Origin: CAZHBA01 sp964530225 | Lineage (GTDB): Bacteria > Pseudomonadota > Alphaproteobacteria > UBA6615 | DNA length: 64,000 nucleotides | Assembly: GCA_964530225.1 (NCBI GenBank) | Contig: CAZHBA010000110.1 | Location: 7,169-71,168 of the forward strand | Direction of reading: 5' to 3' | Shown here: piece by piece, positions 37,260 through 46,187 of the stretch | Layout: every line of letters begins with the position of its first letter | Position numbering within the stretch: the stretch's first letter is position 1 | Made by a program: the position numbers and the translations under genes | The notes under the pieces: generated by a model | The model's input: only the letters and a program-made list of their open reading frames with translations | Databases searched by the model: none | Told to the model about the DNA's origin: nothing

Positions 37260-37788
37260 GGCGTCCTGGCTTGAATTAACGCAACAGTGGCTAACGTCGG
37301 CACGTGCCATGGGCCTGGTGCTCGCGGCGAGCGTTATCGTGCTCGGAGCGGCGCTGTTGTCGCAATATGTCGGCGGACTACAGCCATGCGTCCTCTGCCT
37401 CTTTCAGCGCGTACCCTACGCGCTGACCATCTTCCTAAGCGGATCGGTATTGGCCCTGTTGGCGTTTGGCGGCCAGTCATGGCCAACACTAACTCGCGGC
37501 GCGCTAACCGTTTGCGCCGTGTTGTTCTTCGCCGGCGCGAGCATCGCCGCCTATCATGTCGGCGTCGAGCAGGGCTGGTGGTCCGGCACCGCTTCTTGCT
37601 CGGGGCCCGACCTCAATGCGATGATGATCGACGAGCTGCGCAAACACCTCTTAAGCGCGCCAATCGTGCGCTGCGATGAGGCCGCCTGGTCGTTGCTCGG
37701 CATATCGATGTCTGGCTACAACTTTTTAACGTCGCTCGCGTTATCCGGCGCCTGCATATGGCTGGCGCGTTCCGCCAGGCGGCCATAA
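37258..37788 (+). CDS. dsbB: Disulfide bond formation protein B
   Basis: A 176-aa inner-membrane protein with about four membrane helices. The first redox pair is in LQPCVLCLFQRVPYA (CxxC, about residues 41-44) and the second periplasmic loop has CSGPDL and IVRCDEAAWSLLG cysteines. DsbB reoxidises DsbA and passes electrons to quinone. A DsbA-like gene follows 49 bases later on the same strand, which supports the pairing. Confidence 0.9.
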   Translation: MASWLELTQQWLTSARAMGLVLAASVIVLGAALLSQYVGGLQPCVLCLFQRVPYALTIFLSGSVLALLAFGGQSWPTLTRGALTVCAVLFFAGASIAAYHVGVEQGWWSGTASCSGPDLNAMMIDELRKHLLSAPIVRCDEAAWSLLGISMSGYNFLTSLALSGACIWLARSARRP

Positions 37789-37837
37789 AAAGGACAAAAT
37801 CAAGGAAATACTGGATACGTATTTTGGAGAGAAAACT

Positions 37838-38449
37838 TTGAGCCTATATCGACACGTCCGGCGTATCGCATTCGCCGTTTTACTAGCTGTTTTGGCGACC
37901 ACCCCAGCTGCCGCCATCGACACCGAAGCAGCGCTAAAAGAACGGGCCATTGGCGACCCAGCAGCGCCGGTGACCGTGATCGAATATGCGTCCTTGACCT
38001 GCTCGCACTGCGCCAGCTTCCACAACGACACCTATAAGACATTCAAAAAACGGTATATCGACACCGGAAAAGTGCGGCTGATCTACCGGGACTTTCCCCT
38101 CGACGGGGTCGCGCTGCGCGCCGGGATGATGGCCCGCTGCACCATCAACCAACGTTATTTCGGCCTGTTGCAAGTGCTATACAAATCCCAAAATAATTGG
38201 GCCCGCGCCAAAAACCCCGTGGCTGAGCTGGCAAAAATTGGCCGACTTGCCGGGATCGATCAGGCTACTTTCGATGCCTGCATGACGTCCGAAGAACTAA
38301 TCAATGGCATTATTGGCATACGCCAAAAAGCCGCTACTGCCGGCGTGCACAGCACCCCCGCTTTCGTCATCGGTGGCAAGGTTTACCTGGGCGGCCGCTC
38401 TATCGACGATTTTGCCAAAATTATCGACCCGCTACTTAAGCAGAAATAG
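37838..38449 (+). CDS. DsbA-family thiol:disulfide oxidoreductase
   Basis: A 203-aa periplasmic thioredoxin-fold protein. The start is TTG 37838 with TTGGAGAG upstream. Signal peptide about residues 1-26 (IAFAVLLAVLATTPAAA). Active site SLTCSHCASFH (CSHC), then IYRDFPLD and the cis-proline loop GVHSTPAFVIGG. It resembles the alphaproteobacterial DSBA/Com1-type oxidoreductases. Likely partner of the dsbB product just upstream. Confidence 0.92.
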   Translation: MSLYRHVRRIAFAVLLAVLATTPAAAIDTEAALKERAIGDPAAPVTVIEYASLTCSHCASFHNDTYKTFKKRYIDTGKVRLIYRDFPLDGVALRAGMMARCTINQRYFGLLQVLYKSQNNWARAKNPVAELAKIGRLAGIDQATFDACMTSEELINGIIGIRQKAATAGVHSTPAFVIGGKVYLGGRSIDDFAKIIDPLLKQK

Positions 38450-38574
38450 GGTACGGCCCAAGACCTATAGTTCACCCTAACGCCGTGACCCGCCGTTCGT
38501 GGTAAGCTTGGCTGCCTCACTAGTTATCTCTTAACGAGAGCTACGCCATTATCCGTAAGCCGCCCAGGATCCTG

Positions 38575-39735
38575 TTGCTGACCGTTCTGATTTCTGGCAG
38601 CGCGATCGCCTACAACATGTTTTTGCCGTCAATGCCCGATATCGCGCGGGAATTCGGCGTGAGCGTACTGTCGGTGCAAAGCTCGCTAATCGCGTTTTTG
38701 ATAGCCTATGCGGCGGGGCATCTGTTTTACGGCGGCGTCGCCGACCGCTATGGTCGGCGTCCGGTTCTGCTGTGGGGACTGGCCATATACGTCCTCGCAA
38801 GCTTGGCCTGCGCGCTGTCAACGTCGATGACGATGCTGATCGCTGCGCGCGCCCTGCAAGGCGTCGGCGCAGCCGGATCGATGGTGATGGTGCGCTCAAT
38901 CGTGCGCGATCTCTACGACCGTCAGCAATCGGCGCGCGCGCTCGCTGTCATTTCGACGGCCATGGTGTTCGCGCCGGCGACCGCACCCGCCCTCGGCGGC
39001 TATCTTCACGCACAATTCGGCTGGCAGGCTTCGTTTGTGTTTCTTGCCGTGCTTAGCACCGTTCTGTTCGCCTACTGCACGGTGCGTATGGCGGAGACGC
39101 ATCAGGCGCACGGCAGCAATCTGCTCAGCAACCTCAAGGCAATGGCGCTCGGTTATCAGGTTCTCGCCGGCCAGCGGGTCTTCGTCGCTTATAGCCTGAA
39201 CATCGGCTTCATCAGCGGCGCCTTGTTCGCCTGGTTCGCCGGTATACCGATTGTGCTGATCGACAGTTACGGTGTCTCTCCCAATGATTTCGGTTATTTG
39301 ATGCTGACCGGCACTTTGGGCGCGTTCTTCGGTTACGCCAGTACCATCTGGCTGACCGGCCGGCTGGGCGTCAACCGCATGATCGTGATTGGGTCGGCGA
39401 TTGGTCTGGGCGGTGCAAGCCTCTATCTCGCCCTGCCTCTGTTTGGCGTCTTGACCCCGCTAGCGGCGATTGCGCCTATGTCCCTGTTTAATTTTGGCTT
39501 AGCGGTCACCTTCCCTAACGCCATGGCCGCCGCAGTCAGTGTGCGACCGGAACTCGCCGGCACCGGTGCGGCGATCAACGGGCTGTCGCAATATGGCATC
39601 TCCGCTATCACCACTTTGGTGGTCGGTCTTCTCGCCAGCAACACGCACTTACCGCTGGCCTGGGTGATCTTCGCCATGCAGGCCGCCGCCGCCATCGCTA
39701 GTTGGGTGGGATGGCGCGCCCGGCCCGCGGAATAA
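38575..39735 (+). CDS. MFS transporter, Bcr/CflA drug-resistance family
   Basis: A 12-helix major-facilitator protein of at least 386 aa. NMFLPSMPDIAREFGVSV at the start and DRYGRRPVLLWGLAIYVLAS (motif A) are typical of Bcr/CflA exporters, as is ARALQGVGAAGSMVM. The TTG at 38575 has no ribosome site and would trim the first helix. The same frame reads IIRKPPRILLLTVLI from ATT 38548 or ATC 38551, 7 to 10 bases after GAGAG, which fits the family better, so the real start may be non-standard. Confidence 0.88.
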   Translation: MLTVLISGSAIAYNMFLPSMPDIAREFGVSVLSVQSSLIAFLIAYAAGHLFYGGVADRYGRRPVLLWGLAIYVLASLACALSTSMTMLIAARALQGVGAAGSMVMVRSIVRDLYDRQQSARALAVISTAMVFAPATAPALGGYLHAQFGWQASFVFLAVLSTVLFAYCTVRMAETHQAHGSNLLSNLKAMALGYQVLAGQRVFVAYSLNIGFISGALFAWFAGIPIVLIDSYGVSPNDFGYLMLTGTLGAFFGYASTIWLTGRLGVNRMIVIGSAIGLGGASLYLALPLFGVLTPLAAIAPMSLFNFGLAVTFPNAMAAAVSVRPELAGTGAAINGLSQYGISAITTLVVGLLASNTHLPLAWVIFAMQAAAAIASWVGWRARPAE

Positions 39736-39897
39736 ATTAGTTCGCACCTTCTGCTTGCCAGGCGATAGCTCTCCAAGGCGTGCGCAAGGATTTTCCGAAC
39801 CGGCATCGAATCGTCGAGCGACCGCAAATTACGGCTCTTGATCTTCTATCCTTTAGGCGTTCGCGTCACGGCCCAGCGGTTGGCGATCACGCGGTAG

Positions 39898-40273
39898 ATG
39901 CTGAAGCCCGACAAAAATCCATGGCTAGGTAGCTCCCGGTTTTTGCCGACCGCCTCAGCACTGATCTTCGCCATGCTCGGCCTGGTGGCCGGCATTTTCG
40001 CCACGCACATGGAACACGTGGCGGGCGCCAGTGTGCTCATCGTCGCGCCGCCTGACCGTGGCGGAAAGTTATGAAGTCTTGCTGGCCGAACCGGTGCGGC
40101 TAGTCAGCCTTTTCAATCCAGTGTTCTACCTCATCAGCGGTTTTGGCTACGCCGTCACCGGGCGCAACGAAGCCGCACCGGTTCTGATGATCGTCGTGAC
40201 CTTTGTTCTGGCAGTTGTATTCACCGCCATCTGCGTTCAGATGATCGCGATGGGGTACCGCCTGAAGAATTAA
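39898..40273 (+). pseudogene. Remnant of an ABC-2 type transport permease
   Basis: From 39898 one phase reads SALIFAMLGLVAGIFATHME then HVAGASVLIVAPP and stops at 40071-40073. Another phase then gives SLFNPVFYLISGFGYAVTG and ends ICVQMIAMGYRLKN. Together these are the last third of an ABC-2 permease (the ..GLxxGiwa.. helix, the NPvfYliSGfRYgvtG segment and the GYrLk end), with the N-terminal part missing and a frameshift between the pieces. It ends on the msrA stop region, overlapping by a few bases. Confidence 0.7.
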
Positions 40274-40767
40274 GACGGGTTATTTCTAGCTAAACAGGCT
40301 GACAGGACGTCCGGCCGGTTCATGCGCTCGAAATATTTCTGGTGATAGTCCTCACCTTCCCAAAAGGTGCCCGCCGGCTCGATCGCGGTGACAATTTTGC
40401 GATTGTGCTTGCCCGATAGCGCTAACGCCTCTTTTGAAGCTCGAGCCACCGCCTCCTGCGCATCATTGTGGAAAAAAATCACCGAGCGGTATTGGGTGCC
40501 GATGTCGGGCCCTTGACGGTTCTGCTGCGTCGGATCGTGAATTTTCCACAGCACCTCAAGTAGCTGATCGTAGGAAGTCTTCCCTGGGTCGTATTCGACA
40601 TGGACAACCTCGGCATGGCCGGTGGTGCCGTTACAAACCTCCAGGTAGGTCGGCTTCGGTTTGCTGCCACCCATATATCCGACCCAGGTGGCAGTTACAC
40701 CGTCAACCTCGTCGAACACATGCTGCGGGTGCCAGAAGCACCCGGCGCCAAACGTTGCCTTTGCCAT
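40270..40767 (-). CDS. msrA: Peptide-methionine (S)-S-oxide reductase MsrA
   Basis: A 165-aa enzyme that repairs methionine-S-sulfoxide. The active-site GAGCFWHPQHVF (Cys about residue 10), VGYMGG, TGHAEVVHVEYDP, FWKIHDPTQ-like segment (LWKIHDPTQQNRQGPDIGTQ) and YHQKYF are all present. Here the catalytic residue is an ordinary cysteine codon. It is an isolated gene. Upstream the sequence becomes AT-rich. Confidence 0.95.
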   Translation of the reverse strand: MAKATFGAGCFWHPQHVFDEVDGVTATWVGYMGGSKPKPTYLEVCNGTTGHAEVVHVEYDPGKTSYDQLLEVLWKIHDPTQQNRQGPDIGTQYRSVIFFHNDAQEAVARASKEALALSGKHNRKIVTAIEPAGTFWEGEDYHQKYFERMNRPDVLSACLARNNPS

Positions 40768-40799
40768 AATCTACCCTCCCGCGGAGATTCTACCGGTTT

Positions 40800-41870
40800 T
40801 ATAGTTGGAGATTGCCACCTATTTGGCAATGGTCACGACTTTCTACGGACCACAAAACATAAATTATTCGTAATATAAATACATTTACACAAATGATACG
40901 ATAAATACGAAAATTTATAAAAAATACTGGTATAGGGAGAGGGTCTCAAAATACTAAAAGATTGAAAGATAGCCAGATTCATTTATTCCAGACAATGCGG
41001 GTCGGTGTCATAGCACCACCCTTCAGAGTAGAAAGTGGCTACCCTCCTCAGCGCGTCCTAACGTTCGATGATACAAAGGCACCCGTTGATAACTGAGCAG
41101 TGCCCGAGGACCATCACGTCCGTTCTGCGCTGGCCTTCGCACGGCAATGTGAACGGCCGTCACTGCTAATTCATTGCCAAGCCGGAGTGAGCCGGTCTCC
41201 AGCCATTGCATTGGCTATATTTCCCGACTGGCTGGCTTCAGGACGTGAGGAAGAGGTTGTGCGAGAGCTAATGCAAGTGGCACTCCCCTGCACGCCAAAT
41301 ACGCTTGTGGTAAAACTTTCGGATAAAGTTCGTGGATGCGAAGGACGGCTAACTTCGGCACTCCAGAAAGAAATTTGAAGGACTTTTAGTGAATTAGTTT
41401 TCGTTTATCCCGTGGTCCCTGGTGTGCAGTCGCTTCTTCCAGGTGCTTTCTAGTTACTGTACTTCATTAGGATTTGCATCGGGGAAACAACCCGCAAGGA
41501 TTAAGAATTTAAAGTTTTCGGGATTCCGCTTACGGAGCTCCTTGTTGCCTCCATCTCCCGTCACGGCGCAGTTCATCCAACGGCCTAGGAGATTATCTTT
41601 GCCATAGGCTACTTCGAGATAGCTCTTACCGCCACTGACATTGCAGCCCATAGACAACGCCAAATTCGATCGTGATATCGATCAAGCTCGTCACTACTTG
41701 AATTTATTTCCTCCTGCAATCCGGCCCGCTTGCTTCGTATATAATATCGTATAACAGCGCTGAACCTTACTATCACCCCCAATCTTTGCCTGCCTAGGCT
41801 AGCTTCAAGAATTCTCCTTGAAACCACCGCCCGGGCGGACGATTTAAACTCCTAATGACCTTTTTCATGT
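40800..41870. other. AT-rich island with decayed or unrecognised sequence
   Basis: Base composition drops clearly here: stretches such as ATAAATTATTCGTAATATAA (40859 on) are unlike the GC-rich neighbourhood. It contains a TGA-interrupted phosphatase-like gene (40995-41378). From 41379 to 41922, about 540 bases, I see no recognised gene. The best frame is minus 41454-41651, about 65 aa, with VTGDGGNKELRKRNPENFKF, not matched to a family. No tRNA, integrase or repeat ends were found, so transfer is suspected from composition only. Confidence 0.5.
40995..41378 (+). pseudogene. Tyrosine phosphatase-like gene with in-frame TGA
   Basis: The frame carries the phosphatase loop LLIHCQAGVSRSPAIALAI (HCxxGxxRS) and the C-terminal TPNTLVVKLSDKV typical of COG5350 predicted tyrosine phosphatases. 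Upstream in the same frame RVLTFDDTKAPVDN precedes a TGA at 41094-41096, then AVPEDHHVRSALAFA. In relatives this stretch is continuous, and the TGA falls at a non-catalytic place, so it is more likely a nonsense mutation than selenocysteine. The N-terminal part before about 40995 is not recognisable. A GTG at 41100 could allow a short product containing the loop. Confidence 0.6.
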
Positions 41871-41922
41871 CTCGCCGGCCCATATCACCGGCACCGTCGC
41901 GCGGATCAGCCTGGAGATAGTT

Positions 41923-42903
41923 ATCGACTACCTGGTTTTCATCAAGGCCGGCGTGGGATTAGCACTTTTGCTGTTTGCAGCCGACTACCTGGTTCGCGGC
42001 GCGGTTGCGCTGGCGCGGCTTAGCGGCGTTTCACCCCTCATCATCGGGCTGACCATTGTCGCCATTGGCACCTCGGTGCCCGAGTTCGTCACCGCTCTAG
42101 CCGCCTCACTATCCGGCGCTACCGATATGGCGATCGGAAACGTCGTCGGTAGCAACATCGTCAACATGCTGCTTATTCTGGGCATCGCTGCAATAATCCG
42201 CCCGATCGCCGTTAGCGTGAAAACCATAGCCCGCGACACCACGATGGTTGTCGGCGCAACGGCGCTGTTTGTCGCCATCGGCGTCACCTGTGGATTCAAC
42301 CTATGGCGGGGCGCTCTGCTCGTGTTTTGCCTGCTCGGTTATTTGTATCTGACCTACAAAGCAGAGAAGGTAGAGAATAACGAGGAGGCGTTGCACGCGC
42401 GCGAAGCCGAATACATCGGCGGCGTGCCGGGGCACACATGGGTCGCTTTCGTTTTTCTGGTCGGCGGATTGGCCGGCATCATTGTCGGCGCAAAACTACT
42501 GGTCGACGGTGGCCTGGGTATCGCCGAGGCATTTAACGTATCGCGTACAGTTGTTGGACTCACATGGATTGCGGTCGGCACCAGCCTGCCCGAGCTCGCC
42601 ATCGTGATTGTCGCCAGCTTGCGCGGGCATAGCGACATCGCCCTGGGCAACGTGCTCGGCAGTAACATATTTAACTTGCTGGGCATAACAGGTGGGGTTG
42701 CCATGATCACGCCGCTCGATATGCCGAACGAGGTTATGAATTTTGATATTTGGGCATTGCTCGGTGTCACCATCTTATTGCTGCCCTTGATGATCACGGA
42801 AAACAAAATCAGCCGCATGGATGGCCGGCTCCTGGTCGGGCTTTATATCGTCTACCTGGCCGCCCAACTGGAACCCGTACGCCAGCTTTTTGCCCAGGCG
42901 TGA
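41923..42903 (+). CDS. CaCA-family sodium/calcium antiporter (YrbG-like)
   Basis: About 326 aa, ten membrane helices in two inverted alpha repeats: VAIGTSVPEFVTALAASL with GNVVGSNIVN, and VAVGTSLPELAIVIVA-like sequence (AVGTSLPELAIVIVASLRG) with GNVLGSNIFN. It exchanges Na+ or H+ for Ca2+ across the inner membrane. GTG 41953 is the first standard start but would cut into helix 1. ATC 41923 has GGAG with a 6-base spacer and gives MDYLVFIKAGVGLALLLF, matching the family length. The choice is uncertain. Confidence 0.9.
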   Translation: MDYLVFIKAGVGLALLLFAADYLVRGAVALARLSGVSPLIIGLTIVAIGTSVPEFVTALAASLSGATDMAIGNVVGSNIVNMLLILGIAAIIRPIAVSVKTIARDTTMVVGATALFVAIGVTCGFNLWRGALLVFCLLGYLYLTYKAEKVENNEEALHAREAEYIGGVPGHTWVAFVFLVGGLAGIIVGAKLLVDGGLGIAEAFNVSRTVVGLTWIAVGTSLPELAIVIVASLRGHSDIALGNVLGSNIFNLLGITGGVAMITPLDMPNEVMNFDIWALLGVTILLLPLMITENKISRMDGRLLVGLYIVYLAAQLEPVRQLFAQA

Positions 42904-43023
42904 GGAGGCACGCAAAGCCCCTGCGCCAACGTGACAAATTTAGTAGTATCTGCACCTTGAAAATTGACCGTTGGCCGGATCGTGTGTGGGAATTGGCAAC
43001 AGATCGAGGGACGTTGAAGAGCC

Positions 43024-45021
43024 ATGATAACGGCAGACCAAGCCGAGCTTAAAAACGGGACGGGCGCCAGCCATGTTGGCCTGGAAGCTCTGCGCCAGGC
43101 GCTTCCCACGTTACCCGCGGGACCCGGCGTGTACCGTATGCTCAACAGTGGCGGCGACGTTCTTTACGTCGGCAAGGCCCGTAGCCTAAAACGGCGGGTT
43201 ACCAGCTATACGCAATTGACTCGGCTACCCATCCGCCTGCAACGCATGGTTTCGCAAACCGTAGCACTGGAAGTCGTCACGACCCATACCGAAGCCGAAG
43301 CGCTGCTGCTAGAGTCGAACCTTATTAAGCGCCTGGCACCGCGCTACAATGTGCTACTACGCGACGATAAGAGTTTTCCCTATATTCTGCTCACCAGCCA
43401 GCTTAGCCGTAAGATCCTCAAAACCGGCGCCAGCCCGCAGAAACAACGGCGCCAGCAGCAGGATAGCGCTACGCCGGGTTCCAAAAGTATTGGACCTACT
43501 CCAGCAGATTGGGTCGGCGTTACCAAGTACCGCGGCGCCCGCACCGCCGAGGGTGAGTATTTTGGGCCCTTCGCGTCGGCTGGGTCAGTCAACCGCACGC
43601 TCAATGCCCTCGAGCGAGCGTTCCTGTTGCGCAGTTGCACCGACGCGGTGTTTTTGGGACGCTCGCGCGCCTGCCTGAAATATCAGCTCAAACGCTGCAG
43701 CGCCCCTTGCGTCGGCTACATCTCGACCGAGGAATATGGCGAGCTGGTTAAACAGGCGCGCAATTTTCTCGGCGGCCAATCGCGCGAGGTCCAAGACAGC
43801 CTGGCGGAGGATATGCAGGCAGCCAGCGATAACCTCGAATTCGAGGGCGCCAGCAGAATTCGCGACCGCATCCGCGCTCTCACGCAGATACAGGCCCATC
43901 AGGACATCAACGTCGAAAATCTCAAGCTGCCGGAAGCCGATGTAATCGCCGCCTGGCAAATCGCCGGGCAAACCTGCATCCAGGTGTTCTTTTTTCGTGG
44001 CGGACGTAATTACGGCAATCGCGCCTATTATCCGCGCCACGACAAATCGGTCGATGTAGACGAGGTTCTCGCCGCATTCATCGGCCAGTTTTACGAGAAC
44101 AAGCAACCGCCGCGCGTCATACTTCTCAGTCACCAGGTGCCCGAACACGAATTATTATCGGCGGCGTTGACGGTCCGCGCCGACCGGAAGGTGGTTGTTA
44201 CCCACCCAGTTCGCGGAACGCGGCGCAAGTTAGTGCAGCATGCCCTCGACAATGCTCGCGACGCGATGCAGCGCCGAATGGCGGAAAAAGCCACCAACCA
44301 AGAGCTTTTGGAAAAGGCGGCAGAACTGTTCGGTCTCGACTTATCCCCGGCCCGCATCGAGGTCTACGATAACTCCCATGTCGGCGGCCAGCATGCGATT
44401 GGCGCCATGATCGTCGCCGGTCCCGACGGTTTCATCAAAGGTGCCTACCGCAAATTCAACATGAAGGGCGACGATTACGCGCCCGGTGACGATTACGCCA
44501 TGATGCGCGAAATGCTGAGCCGCCGTTTCGCCCGCGCGACCAAGGAAAACCCCGAACGCTCCGCCGGGCAATGGCCCAATCTGATCCTAATCGATGGCGG
44601 TCAGGGCCAGTTGAGTGCCGCGGAGGGCGCGCTGGAAGAACTGGGGGTCGACGACGTCGCGATCGCCGCAATCGCCAAGGGACCCGACCGCGATGCCGGC
44701 CGCGAGCGGTTTTTTACCCCCGGCCAGAAACCCTTTTCGCTGCCGCCGCAAGATCCCCTGCTATACTATCTGCAGCGATTACGGGACGAAGCCCACCGAT
44801 TTGCCATTGGCACCCACCGGGCTAAGCGCTCGAAGGCAATCACTAGCAGCCCACTCGACGAGATCCCGGGTGTGGGTGCCAAAAGAAAACGCGCGCTGCT
44901 AACCCATTTCGGGTCGGGTCGGGCGGTAGCTCGTGCCGGACTCAAGGATCTCAAAGAAGTCAAAGGTATTAGCAGCTCAGTAGCAGGGATGGTTTATGAT
45001 TATTTTCACAGCGATGGTTAA
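43024..45021 (+). CDS. uvrC: UvrABC excinuclease subunit C
   Basis: A 665-aa nuclease subunit. N-terminal GIY-YIG domain (GPGVYRMLNSGGDVLYVGKA), CxxC region YQLKRCSAPCVGY, UVR motif in DNLEFEGASRIRDRIRAL, RNase H-like half with EVYDNSHVGG and LILIDGGQGQL, and a C-terminal HhH pair (EIPGVGAKRKRALLTHFGS). Between ILKTG and YRGARTAEGEYFGPF there is a basic, Gln/Ser-rich insertion of about 30 residues not usual in the family. It makes both incisions around UvrB-marked damage. Confidence 0.96.
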   Translation: MITADQAELKNGTGASHVGLEALRQALPTLPAGPGVYRMLNSGGDVLYVGKARSLKRRVTSYTQLTRLPIRLQRMVSQTVALEVVTTHTEAEALLLESNLIKRLAPRYNVLLRDDKSFPYILLTSQLSRKILKTGASPQKQRRQQQDSATPGSKSIGPTPADWVGVTKYRGARTAEGEYFGPFASAGSVNRTLNALERAFLLRSCTDAVFLGRSRACLKYQLKRCSAPCVGYISTEEYGELVKQARNFLGGQSREVQDSLAEDMQAASDNLEFEGASRIRDRIRALTQIQAHQDINVENLKLPEADVIAAWQIAGQTCIQVFFFRGGRNYGNRAYYPRHDKSVDVDEVLAAFIGQFYENKQPPRVILLSHQVPEHELLSAALTVRADRKVVVTHPVRGTRRKLVQHALDNARDAMQRRMAEKATNQELLEKAAELFGLDLSPARIEVYDNSHVGGQHAIGAMIVAGPDGFIKGAYRKFNMKGDDYAPGDDYAMMREMLSRRFARATKENPERSAGQWPNLILIDGGQGQLSAAEGALEELGVDDVAIAAIAKGPDRDAGRERFFTPGQKPFSLPPQDPLLYYLQRLRDEAHRFAIGTHRAKRSKAITSSPLDEIPGVGAKRKRALLTHFGSGRAVARAGLKDLKEVKGISSSVAGMVYDYFHSDG

Positions 45022-45072
45022 TCTTCGCCCGATTGACCCATGTTTTCCGGGTGGCAAACTAAAACTAGAAGT

Positions 45073-45639
45073 ATGACGATACCGAACATTCTTACCCTTC
45101 TTCGCGTCGCAATAATCCCAATTGTCGTGGTGTTGCTTATCGCCGGCGAATCCGATGCCACCCAATGGTGGGCCTTCTATCTGTTCGTCGCGTCGGCGAT
45201 GACCGACTTTTTCGATGGTTGGCTGGCACGCAAGCTCAATCAGGAAAGCGATATCGGCCGCCTGTTCGACCCCATCGCCGATAAATTTCTGATCGCCGCC
45301 GTGTATCTTGTCCTGGTCGATGCCGACATCATCGCCGGCTGGAACGTGCTGGCGGTAATTCTTATCCTCGGCCGCGAACTGCTGGTCTCCGCCCTGCGCG
45401 CCTATCTTGCCGAGCGCGGCATCGCGATGCCGTCGAGCAAGCACGCCAAATACAAGACGGCTGTGCAATTGGCATCAGCAGCGCTACTGATCATCAGTCC
45501 GCTATTCGATCCGCTATTCGCGCAAGTCGCCCTTATCGCGCTATGGCTGGCAGCCGCACTGACGGTGTCGAGCGGTTATGGCTATTGGATGCGTTCGAGC
45601 GAACACTTTACCGCCCACGCCAACAAGGCGGGAGAGTAA
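45073..45639 (+). CDS. pgsA: CDP-diacylglycerol-glycerol-3-phosphate 3-phosphatidyltransferase
   Basis: About 188 aa from ATG 45073 (the upstream ATG at 45040 adds residues without family support). It has several membrane helices and the CDP-alcohol phosphatidyltransferase motif DFFDGWLARKLNQESDIGRL-FDPIADK. It opens TIPNILTLLRVAIIPIVV as PgsA proteins do. It makes phosphatidylglycerol phosphate. It heads a run with mobB, moeA, moaD and moaE, spaced 4 bases or less in most places; pgsA-molybdopterin clusters of this kind occur in alphaproteobacteria. Confidence 0.94.
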   Translation: MTIPNILTLLRVAIIPIVVVLLIAGESDATQWWAFYLFVASAMTDFFDGWLARKLNQESDIGRLFDPIADKFLIAAVYLVLVDADIIAGWNVLAVILILGRELLVSALRAYLAERGIAMPSSKHAKYKTAVQLASAALLIISPLFDPLFAQVALIALWLAAALTVSSGYGYWMRSSEHFTAHANKAGE

Positions 45640-45643
45640 CCCG

Positions 45644-46183
45644 ATGCGCGTTATGGGTCTGACGGGGTGGAGCGGTAACGGCAAGACGACACTGCTAGTT
45701 GAGTTGGTCTCCCAAATTACCGGGCTCGGTTACACCGTCTCCACCATCAAGCATGCCCACCATGTCTTCGACGTCGACCAGCCAGGCAAGGATTCGTATC
45801 GCCATCGCACCGCCGGTGCCTCTGAAGTTCTGGTTGCCTCGACTAAGCGGTGGGTGTTGATGCGCGAATTGGCGGACGAGCTCGAGCCCGACCTCGACGG
45901 ACTACTTTCCCACATGACGCCGGTCGATCTCGTCCTTGTCGAAGGCTACAAGCACCACGCCCACGACAAAATAGAGGTTCATCGCCCCTCGCTGGGGCAG
46001 CCGCTGGTCGCGCCAACAGATCCCTCGGTTATCGCTATAGCCTGCGATAATCCGCCAGATAATACAGATGGTCTAGCTGCCGCCATTCTCGATCTCAACG
46101 ATACCGCGGCGATCACCCAATTTATATTGTCGGCCTGCGAACTGGATTCTCACCTGACGGTGCCAGTAGGAAAGGCCAGCTAA
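45644..46183 (+). CDS. mobB: Molybdopterin-guanine dinucleotide biosynthesis protein B
   Basis: A 179-aa GTP-binding protein. Walker A GLTGWSGNGKTTLLVELV at the N-terminus, then VSTIKHAHHVFDVDQPGKDS, and LVLVEGYKHHAHDKIEVHR, all typical of MobB. It assists MobA in attaching GMP to molybdenum cofactor. GGGAGAG lies just upstream, inside the pgsA end. It is 4 bases upstream of moeA. Confidence 0.93.
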   Translation: MRVMGLTGWSGNGKTTLLVELVSQITGLGYTVSTIKHAHHVFDVDQPGKDSYRHRTAGASEVLVASTKRWVLMRELADELEPDLDGLLSHMTPVDLVLVEGYKHHAHDKIEVHRPSLGQPLVAPTDPSVIAIACDNPPDNTDGLAAAILDLNDTAAITQFILSACELDSHLTVPVGKAS

Positions 46184-46187
46184 CGCT

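Noticed and set aside
40031..40273. ATG 40031 as a small intact membrane protein gene
   Set aside because: The sequence is the C-terminus of an ABC-2 permease, with more of the same protein upstream in another phase; it is a remnant.
41094..41096. TGA in the phosphatase-like gene as selenocysteine
   Set aside because: It falls in a non-redox, non-catalytic stretch and I see no hairpin in the right place; nonsense mutation is simpler.
41454..41651. Minus-strand open frame of about 65 codons in the AT-rich island
   Set aside because: No family match, no clear ribosome site for its ATG, and overlapping frames of similar size; not supported as a gene.
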